From an uncultured Clostridia bacterium (GTDB lineage: Bacteria; Bacillota; Clostridia; Christensenellales; CAG-917), in NCBI GenBank assembly GCA_947589635.1, contig CANQCC010000090.1:1-5859 (forward strand): a stretch of DNA of 5,859 nucleotides, given 5' to 3'. Position numbers and translations under genes: made by a program. Positions 1-3,878 of this stretch are shown piece by piece. How positions within the stretch are numbered: position 1 is the stretch's first letter; each line of letters starts with the position of its first letter. The notes under the pieces were generated by a model, which saw only the letters and a list, made by a program, of their open reading frames with translations, had not been told where the DNA came from and searched no databases.

Positions 1-20
1 ATTCTTTTCCCCTTTATCCG

Positions 21-64
21 AAAGGGAGATAGCGCTTGTATGGCGCTATCTCCCTTTTGCTTTG
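21..64 (+). terminator. Rho-independent terminator of an upstream plus-strand gene
   Basis: A perfect 15-bp inverted repeat pairs 21-35 (AAAGGGAGATAGCGC) with 43-57 around a 7-base loop. A T-rich tail (TTTTGCTTTGTTTTG) follows on the plus strand. On the minus strand the hairpin is not followed by a T-run, so it most likely ends a plus-strand transcript whose gene lies left of the window. Confidence 0.8.
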
Positions 65-159
65 TTTTGTTTGTCACGCAGAGCAACGAGCGAAAGAAAA
101 TATTGCACGCATCTACGCAAAATTAAGCGTAGCGAAATTTTCATTCGGCGCAGGAAAGC
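65..159. other. Unassigned intergenic stretch between two terminators
   Basis: No credible coding sequence is seen here: the open frames crossing it have no ribosome binding site and no recognisable protein character. The only structure is a short inverted repeat, CTACGC at 113-118 with GCGTAG at 127-132 around an 8-base AT loop. It is flanked by terminators of opposite orientation, so it may simply be a convergent gene boundary. A small RNA cannot be excluded, but no promoter for one was recognised. Confidence 0.4.
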
Positions 160-194
160 AAAAAATGCGCATAATATCTTTACGCGCATTTTTT
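160..194 (-). terminator. Terminator of the four-gene minus-strand operon, possibly bidirectional
   Basis: An 11-bp perfect inverted repeat pairs 160-170 (AAAAAATGCGC) with 184-194 around a 13-base AT-rich loop. Read on the minus strand it gives a GCGC-cored stem ending in a run of six T, 66 bases after the stop of the DUF4417 gene. It also has T-run character on the plus strand, so it could act in both directions. It is the natural end point for the operon running from 2203 to 261. Confidence 0.75.
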
Positions 195-260
195 GTCCGG
201 TGGACAACGCCGGGACAAATTCGAACACATCCGTCTATAAAGATTTTGAATGTAACCAAT

Positions 261-974
261 TTAGTCTGTATCATAAACTATTACATTGCGATGTTGTTTT
301 TCGTATTCAAATTTGGCTTTTTCTTGCCAACTTAGATTTTTTGTCCACTCATAGGCGGTCGGGAGGATATATTTTATATTGCCCTTCATCTCGTCAAACG
401 GCTCGTCATAACAAATGATAGCGCTTGGTTTGATGACCTCCAACATCTTGTTGTATCCGTACATAAACGGGCCTTTGTCGTGCTCTCTGTAATATGTGCT
501 TACGGCGACAACCGAGCCTTCTTCTATTCCGTCAAAACAGAATTCAAAACTTCGCTCATCGCCCCATGCAACGGTAGGTATCACTTTTGCGCCGCGACTT
601 TGCCAATATGCCCCGCACCAGCGATTTTTGAATGCGCTGTTAATTTGAAGCGCCAACGGCATATCTATAAACATGCTGAAATCGGGCGAAAACAGCGCGT
701 AGTATTGCTTCAACCGCTCAAACTCCTCGTCCGCTTTGTTGTAAACCTTTTCATACAACCAATCGTAGGTAAAAAAGTGAACGGTCTTATGCTTGTTCTG
801 TTCGTCATCGCTTTTTACATCCACAAAACTTATCGGCTCGATTTTGTCAACGTCTATGTCTTGTTTTTTTATCAAAGGAAAGTTATATTTCCCCACGACC
901 TTAAATTCGTTTCGCACAAGCTCTTTTTTGTGTTGTGCCTTTTCCTTTTCATATTCCGATGAAAAAAATCTCAT
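261..974 (-). CDS. DUF4417 domain protein
   Basis: This is a 237-aa soluble protein of unknown biochemical function with no signal peptide or membrane segment. It matches, from memory, the DUF4417 family that is widespread in Firmicutes and their phages. The recognisable core is about residues 24-200. It includes VHFFTYDW (65-72), FSPDFSMFIDMPLALQ (95-110), NRWCGAYWQ (117-125), KVIPTVAWGDE (130-140), FCFDGIEEGSVVAVST (145-160) and the IKPSAIICYDEPF segment (181-193). The start ATG at 974 has a GAGG ribosome site 7 bases upstream. That site overlaps the stop codon region of the preceding zinc-ribbon gene, only 9 bases away, so it is the last gene of the operon and probably translated by coupling. 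The charged N-terminus (SEYEKEKAQHKKELVRNEF) probably lies outside the domain. Family assignment is fairly firm; function is unknown, and any link to defence or toxin biology here rests only on its neighbours. Confidence 0.85.
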   Translation of the reverse strand: MRFFSSEYEKEKAQHKKELVRNEFKVVGKYNFPLIKKQDIDVDKIEPISFVDVKSDDEQNKHKTVHFFTYDWLYEKVYNKADEEFERLKQYYALFSPDFSMFIDMPLALQINSAFKNRWCGAYWQSRGAKVIPTVAWGDERSFEFCFDGIEEGSVVAVSTYYREHDKGPFMYGYNKMLEVIKPSAIICYDEPFDEMKGNIKYILPTAYEWTKNLSWQEKAKFEYEKQHRNVIVYDTD

Positions 975-983
975 ATATTCACC

Positions 984-1445
984 TCATCTGCAGATCATAT
1001 AGTCCGCGTTTGTTACGTCGGCCCATATGTCCTTGAGCAATTTGCCGTCTATATGCGCTTTTTGTTTGAACTCCTCAAAGTCACTGAAATATTGCCATTT
1101 TGCGGGATCCTTCTCAAAATATTCGCCCAATTCAATAATGTTTCTTGACCATAACACCCCATAAAGCATGCCGTCGTATTCAAACTCCATTTCCTTGTAA
1201 TATCTCAATCCCGCAATGAAGTCATCCAAGGACGGTTTGAGAGGCATGCCCTGCTTATACAATGCTTTTGCCTTGTTGTATGACACCATATTCGGGTATG
1301 CGACCGTATCAGGATATTTAAGACAAGTTTCACTCTGATGCCAACCGCAATGTTTGCAATCTCCTTGCCCGAAGTTGTCCACGTCTACAAGCTGCCCGCA
1401 CACTGCGCAGGGTATTACAGTAAATTTTGCTTTATAATCCGACAT
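984..1445 (-). CDS. Zinc-ribbon hypothetical protein, copy 2 (immunity-like)
   Basis: This 153-aa cytoplasmic protein has two parts. Residues 10-36 form a zinc-ribbon-like knuckle pair, CAVC (13-16) and CKHC (30-33), followed by GWHQSE. The second part, from about residue 50, is acidic and aromatic-rich: NMVSYNKAKALYKQG, DDFIAGLRYYKEMEFEY, GEYFEKDPAKWQYFSDFEEF, then GKLLKDIWADVTNADYM. It is a tandem paralog of the gene just upstream (roughly 83% identical by eye, with a one-residue indel near residue 101). The ATG at 1445 has GAGG 7 bases upstream, and the site overlaps the stop of the first copy. The cysteine-rich head resembles CPCC-type small proteins that occur beside polymorphic toxins. 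Small acidic duplicated genes in such places are often immunity proteins. That role is inferred from architecture; I do not recognise a named family with certainty. It could also be a phage or mobile-element accessory protein. Confidence 0.8.
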   Translation of the reverse strand: MSDYKAKFTVIPCAVCGQLVDVDNFGQGDCKHCGWHQSETCLKYPDTVAYPNMVSYNKAKALYKQGMPLKPSLDDFIAGLRYYKEMEFEYDGMLYGVLWSRNIIELGEYFEKDPAKWQYFSDFEEFKQKAHIDGKLLKDIWADVTNADYMICR

Positions 1446-1454
1446 AAATTCACC

Positions 1455-1463
1455 TCATCTGCA
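1455..1463 (-). promoter_or_regulatory. Stop/ribosome-site junction between zinc-ribbon copies
   Basis: On the minus strand the stop codon of copy 1 and the ribosome site of copy 2 are fused in TGCAGATGAGGTGAAT (about 1449-1464), where TGA is the stop and GAGG the Shine-Dalgarno core. Ribosomes ending on copy 1 are well placed to restart on copy 2. The same string recurs after copy 2, before the DUF4417 gene, at about 978-993. Confidence 0.65.
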
Positions 1464-1913
1464 AATCATATAGTCCGCGTTTGTCACGTCGTCCCATATG
1501 TCTTTGAGCAATTTGCCGCCTATATGCGCTTTTTGTTTGAACTCCTCAAAGTCGTCAAAGTATTGCCATTTGGTTGAGTCGAACTCAAAGTATTCACCAA
1601 ATTGAATGCAGTCTGTCCATATTACGCCATAAAGGACGCCTAAATATTCAAACTCCATTTCCGTATAATATTGCAATCCCGCAATGAAGTCATCCAAGGA
1701 CGGTTTGAGAGGCAAGCCCTGCTTATACAATGCTTTTGCCTTGTTGAATGACACCATATTCGGGTATGCCACATTATCGGGATCTTCAAGACAGCTCTCG
1801 CTTTGATGCCACCCGCAATGTTTGCATTTTCCTTGCCCGAAGTTGTCCACGTCTACAAGCTGCCCGCACACGGCGCAGGGTATTACAGTAAATTTAGCTT
1901 TATAATCCGACAT
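1455..1913 (-). CDS. Zinc-ribbon hypothetical protein, copy 1 (immunity-like)
   Basis: This 152-aa protein is a paralog of its downstream neighbour, with the same layout: CAVC at 13-16 and CKHC at 30-33 (a four-cysteine metal site), GWHQSE, then a C-terminal region ending GKLLKDIWDDVTNADYM. Differences from copy 2 cluster in residues about 81-125, for example YLGVLYGVIWTDCIQFGEYF here. The two ends are almost unchanged. The ATG at 1913 is chosen because GGAGG lies at 1921-1925, 7 bases upstream, and because the paralog starts with the same MSDYKAK. An in-frame TTG at 1919 is too close to the ribosome site. The first 31 bases overlap the end of the preceding gene. It has no signal peptide, so it should act in the cytoplasm. 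Function is unknown; immunity to a toxin is the favoured guess because of the duplication and the upstream gene. Confidence 0.8.
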   Translation of the reverse strand: MSDYKAKFTVIPCAVCGQLVDVDNFGQGKCKHCGWHQSESCLEDPDNVAYPNMVSFNKAKALYKQGLPLKPSLDDFIAGLQYYTEMEFEYLGVLYGVIWTDCIQFGEYFEFDSTKWQYFDDFEEFKQKAHIGGKLLKDIWDDVTNADYMICR

Positions 1914-2203
1914 ATCCAATCCTCCAAAAACATTGGCAGTTCCTTTATTTTAATCAAATGTTGACGTGGCGGTTTTTTTGTCCAATCCCACATGTGCACG
2001 TGTGGACATTCTTCTTTGCCATTGCCGCCTTGATCAAAGTCAATGTTTATCCACGCATATCCGCCCTCGTCATAAAATCTTATCTGTTTCAGCGTATTGT
2101 CCGGTTTATAAAGACAATATTTAGAGTTCGGCTGACCTTTGCCTTCAAGATGTTCTGCCCACACCTCAAACGTTCCGCCGCTCATTGCGCCTCCTGCACC
2201 CAT
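1883..2203 (-). CDS. Small PHxHxWDW protein, possible displaced toxin tip
   Basis: This 106-aa protein is the first gene of the operon. It starts MGAGGAMSGGTF, a glycine-rich lead. A compact region follows with GQPNSKYCLYKPDN (24-37), LKQIRFYDEGGYAWINIDFD (38-57) and CPHVHMWDW (66-74). From memory this pattern (PNS, aromatic and glycine turn, DIDF-like strand, PHxHxWDW) recurs at the C-terminal ends of some phage structural proteins and polymorphic toxins. It also occurs as short stand-alone proteins. I cannot name the family with certainty. The paired histidines H68 and H70 could bind metal or be catalytic. The ATG at 2203 is preferred over an in-frame ATG at 2230 because AAGGAGG lies 8 bases before it. 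The gene overlaps the next one by 31 bases, so its last ten residues (CRIIKLNLL region) may be a recent out-of-frame extension. There is no export signal or longer carrier domain, which fits a detached tip, but toxicity is not shown. Confidence 0.7.
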   Translation of the reverse strand: MGAGGAMSGGTFEVWAEHLEGKGQPNSKYCLYKPDNTLKQIRFYDEGGYAWINIDFDQGGNGKEECPHVHMWDWTKKPPRQHLIKIKELPMFLEDWICRIIKLNLL

Positions 2204-2211
2204 TATAAATG

Positions 2212-2218
2212 CCTCCTT
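2212..2218 (-). promoter_or_regulatory. Ribosome binding site that sets the start of the first operon gene
   Basis: AAGGAGG on the minus strand lies 8 bases before the ATG at 2203. The alternative upstream ATG at 2230 has no such site, and this motif would then lie inside the gene. The start at 2203 is therefore used for the PHxHxWDW protein. Confidence 0.85.
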
Positions 2219-2360
2219 GTGATTTTTCAAGAATTTGAAAGCGAGATTTCTCTTTCGCTTTTGCTATATCACGACAAACCTCAAAAATGCAAGATTTTAT
2301 GACGCAATTTCAATAAAAAATTTTTGCTCATCATTTGAATTGAAAACATCAACATTTTGT

Positions 2361-2388
2361 CTTATAAACTAACCACTTTTAATGTTAA
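2361..2388 (-). promoter_or_regulatory. Candidate promoter of the four-gene operon
   Basis: On the minus strand TTAACA (2388-2383) and TATAAG (2366-2361) are separated by 16 bases, a fair sigma-A-like match just downstream of the tRNA terminator. It would give a 5' leader of about 150 bases before the ATG at 2203. The leader contains a 7-bp hairpin (AAAGCGA at 2238-2244 with TCGCTTT at 2255-2261). The region is very AT-rich, so chance matches are likely, and other -10-like strings such as TAAAAT exist nearer the gene. Confidence 0.35.
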
Positions 2389-2407
2389 AAATGCCACTAA
2401 ATAGTAT

Positions 2408-2450
2408 AAAAAAGTAACCAGCTTACCCTTTTAGGGGTTCAACTGGTTAC
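2408..2450 (-). terminator. Terminator after tRNA-Ala
   Basis: On the minus strand an 8-bp stem (GTAACCAG with CTGGTTAC, plus positions 2443-2450 and 2414-2421) encloses an inner ACCC/GGGT stem. A run of six T (plus 2408-2413) follows directly. It starts four bases after the encoded CCA of the tRNA and so ends a single-gene tRNA transcript, separating it from the operon downstream. Confidence 0.9.
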
Positions 2451-2454
2451 CCTC

Positions 2455-2530
2455 TGGTGGAGACAAGGGGAATCGGACCCCTGACCTTTTGAATGCCATT
2501 CAAACGCTCTACCAACTGAGCTATGCCCCC
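2455..2530 (-). tRNA. tRNA-Ala (anticodon GGC)
   Basis: The 76-base minus-strand sequence folds as a complete cloverleaf. The acceptor is GGGGGCA with TGTCTCC, including the G3:U70 wobble that is the alanine identity element. The D arm is GCTC/GAGC with G18G19. The anticodon stem is TTTGA/TCAAA around loop ATGGCAT (anticodon GGC, read at 34-36, for codon GCC and possibly GCU). The T stem is AGGGG/CCCCT, followed by discriminator A73 and an encoded CCA. The oddity is the T loop, TCCGATT: position 55 is C where T (modified to pseudouridine) is nearly universal. Everything else looks intact, so the gene is probably functional unless the base is a sequencing error. Confidence 0.95.
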
Positions 2531-2570
2531 ATATGGCGAATCGCGGACGGCAAGCGCCGTTTGCTTGTAT

Positions 2571-2598
2571 ATTATAACACAAAGTTTTTGATTTGCAA
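2571..2598 (-). promoter_or_regulatory. Promoter of the tRNA-Ala gene
   Basis: On the minus strand TTGCAA (2598-2593), a 16-base spacer and a perfect TATAAT (2576-2571) form a sigma-A promoter. TG lies one base before the -10, giving an extended -10. Transcription would begin near 2564, about 34 bases before the mature tRNA. The leader holds a small hairpin, ACGGC/GCCGT (2547-2560), that would be removed by RNase P processing at 2530. Confidence 0.8.
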
Positions 2599-2647
2599 GA
2601 ATTTTTGCTCAAGTATTGCAAAAATATGATAAGAACGTTTTTGTTTT

Positions 2648-2672
2648 GGGCGTCGAGATCTTTAAGACGCCC
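2648..2672. other. Hairpin after the C45 gene without a T-run on the coding side
   Basis: A 7-bp inverted repeat, GGGCGTC (2648-2654) and GACGCCC (2666-2672), encloses an 11-base loop, 10 bases after the C45 stop codon. For a minus-strand transcript the stem is followed by AAAACAAAAA, not a T-run, so it is not a standard intrinsic terminator. It may stabilise the 3' end of the message. Confidence 0.45.
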
Positions 2673-2682
2673 TATGCGCTTG

Positions 2683-3732
2683 CTATGCGCGAGAAAGCGG
2701 AGAGGTCGAAAGCAGCTCCCCGTCGGGCGAAAATCTGAAAACTCCGTTTCCGAGGAAATCGAGGACGCGGCAGTCGCCCGTGGCCGAATCTATTGCGAAG
2801 GTGGCGATGGTGCAGATGCGATCCGGATAGCTTGAGCGGCGCTCGAAGACGGAGCGGTCATATCCGTCCCCCTCGTAGGCGAGCACGCCGAGCACGTCGT
2901 CAATGGACGCGGACCCCGGCAATTCGGCAAGCAATTCCGAGGATTTTTCGCGGCGGAAGACGGAGTTTACGGGGACTCGCGCGCTGTCGAACGGCTTTGT
3001 CACAAAGTGGTTGCTGTGGGTGTAGCGCGAGGTTATGTATTCTACATGCAAGTCGTGCAGGTCTCTTTCGACGTTGCACATCCTTGCCGAGCGCACGTCG
3101 AGCAGGTTAAGATTGAACGGCGATGCGACGTCGACGGAGCGCACTTTGTCTATCGCCTCGTCGATGGAGGCGGAATTTATCACGTCGCGCAACAAAATAA
3201 AGCGAGATATCTCGTCCATATCGCGCTCGCCGCCGAAGATATGGTTGCTTGAAAACGCCATGCCGTGGCTGTTGAATGCGAACGCGCTGCCCGCAAGCCT
3301 TATCGCGGACGTGTATGCGACAAGAGTCATGTCGTCATACTTATATCTGATAAGCGCCACGTTGTCGAGGTTCATCGTGCTGCTGTCCTCGTTGTGCGCG
3401 AGAATTGCTCTGTCCGCGGTCTTGAAATACGCGGTGGTGCAGCCGTCCGTGCCGCCGTAAATTTCCGGAAACATGATAAGCAACATGACGTCGCGGCTTA
3501 CCCCCGCGCCGTCCGCTCTGCCATAAATCTCGTCAAGGCATGAGGGCAATCTTTTTGCAAGTTTGCTCTCAAGCGCCTTCACGCGCTGTATGTGCCCCGG
3601 CAGCATGGCGGCAAACCCCGCCTCTATCCCGCCGAGATAATCGCGAAAATGCCTCCCGATGAGTACGCCCATCCGGTAGTCGTCGCCTGTCACTTCAAAA
3701 AAGTCGATCGCACGCTTGTCCATAGCAGTCAT
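2683..3732 (-). CDS. C45-family self-processing acyltransferase/hydrolase
   Basis: This 349-aa protein belongs to the acyl-CoA:6-aminopenicillanate acyltransferase (peptidase C45) group of N-terminal nucleophile hydrolases. The key motif is GGTDGCTTAYF, with Cys98 as expected nucleophile; the fungal enzyme has the same DGCTTAY motif. By analogy a precursor would cut itself between Gly97 and Cys98 into an alpha chain of about 97 residues and a beta chain of about 252. That closely matches the fungal enzyme (357 aa, cut after residue 102). A second conserved stretch, AHNEDSS (112-118), carries an Asn expected near the active site. Members act on amide bonds or transfer acyl groups; the substrate cannot be told here and penicillin synthesis is not implied. 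There is no signal peptide, so it should be cytoplasmic. It is a single-gene unit, divergent from argS. The start is uncertain: neither ATG at 3732 nor ATG at 3723 has a good ribosome site. Codon use is GC-rich like argS. Confidence 0.88.
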   Translation of the reverse strand: MTAMDKRAIDFFEVTGDDYRMGVLIGRHFRDYLGGIEAGFAAMLPGHIQRVKALESKLAKRLPSCLDEIYGRADGAGVSRDVMLLIMFPEIYGGTDGCTTAYFKTADRAILAHNEDSSTMNLDNVALIRYKYDDMTLVAYTSAIRLAGSAFAFNSHGMAFSSNHIFGGERDMDEISRFILLRDVINSASIDEAIDKVRSVDVASPFNLNLLDVRSARMCNVERDLHDLHVEYITSRYTHSNHFVTKPFDSARVPVNSVFRREKSSELLAELPGSASIDDVLGVLAYEGDGYDRSVFERRSSYPDRICTIATFAIDSATGDCRVLDFLGNGVFRFSPDGELLSTSPLSRA

Positions 3733-3760
3733 ATTCTACCACAAATCGCCGTCGTAGCAA
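3733..3760 (-). promoter_or_regulatory. Candidate promoter of the C45 gene
   Basis: On the minus strand TTGCTA (3760-3755) and TAGAAT (3738-3733) are 16 bases apart. The -10 directly abuts the first ATG (3732). If it is used, transcription would start around 3726, leaving a nearly leaderless message beginning at the second ATG (3723). The match is moderate and an upstream promoter in the AT-rich stretch 3770-3800 is possible. Confidence 0.35.
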
Positions 3761-3808
3761 ACGGTTTTATCAAAATATATGACAAAAAAAAGAATGTGGC
3801 GTTTTAGA

Positions 3809-3838
3809 TTGCCAAACCGAGCGGTTTTGGGTTATTAT
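3809..3838 (+). promoter_or_regulatory. Promoter of argS
   Basis: TTGCCA (3809-3814) is followed after 17-18 bases by TTATTA/TATTAT (3832-3838), a good sigma-A-type pair. Transcription would start near 3845, giving a leader of about 35 bases. The spacer holds an imperfect palindrome, CCAAACCG-AG-CGGTTTTGG (3812-3830), which could be an operator. The leader is too short for a T-box, which controls many Firmicutes synthetase genes. Confidence 0.6.
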
Positions 3839-3878
3839 TATTCAGGATAAAGCCGCGCGAAAGCGCAAAGGATATGTT

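Noticed and set aside
195..228. Minus-strand string with TTCGAAT and TTGTCCACCGG resembling a tRNA 3' end and the 3' end of the tRNA-Ala gene, as a possible att site of an integrated island
   Set aside because: The T-stem and acceptor spacing do not fit a tRNA, the match to the tRNA-Ala end is short and gapped, and there is no integrase gene in the window.
247..254. GTAACCA shared between the left flank and the tRNA terminator (2414-2420) as a flanking direct repeat
   Set aside because: Only about 7 bases match, in AT-rich DNA, and the second copy is explained by the terminator stem.
62..418. Plus-strand open frame crossing the left intergenic region into the DUF4417 gene
   Set aside because: It crosses two terminators, overlaps the 3' end of the DUF4417 gene antisense, and shows no start signal.
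984..1913. Tandem repeat as an insertion sequence or phage repeat
   Set aside because: The repeat unit is a coding gene with its ribosome site; there are no terminal inverted repeats and no transposase.
3007..3543. Plus-strand open frames inside the C45 gene
   Set aside because: Arg/Ala-rich or low-complexity shadows of a well-supported minus-strand gene, with no ribosome sites.
3839..3878. T-box riboswitch upstream of argS
   Set aside because: The leader from the predicted start site is only about 35 bases and has no T-box sequence or antiterminator; only a GCGC-GAAA-GCGC mini-hairpin is present.
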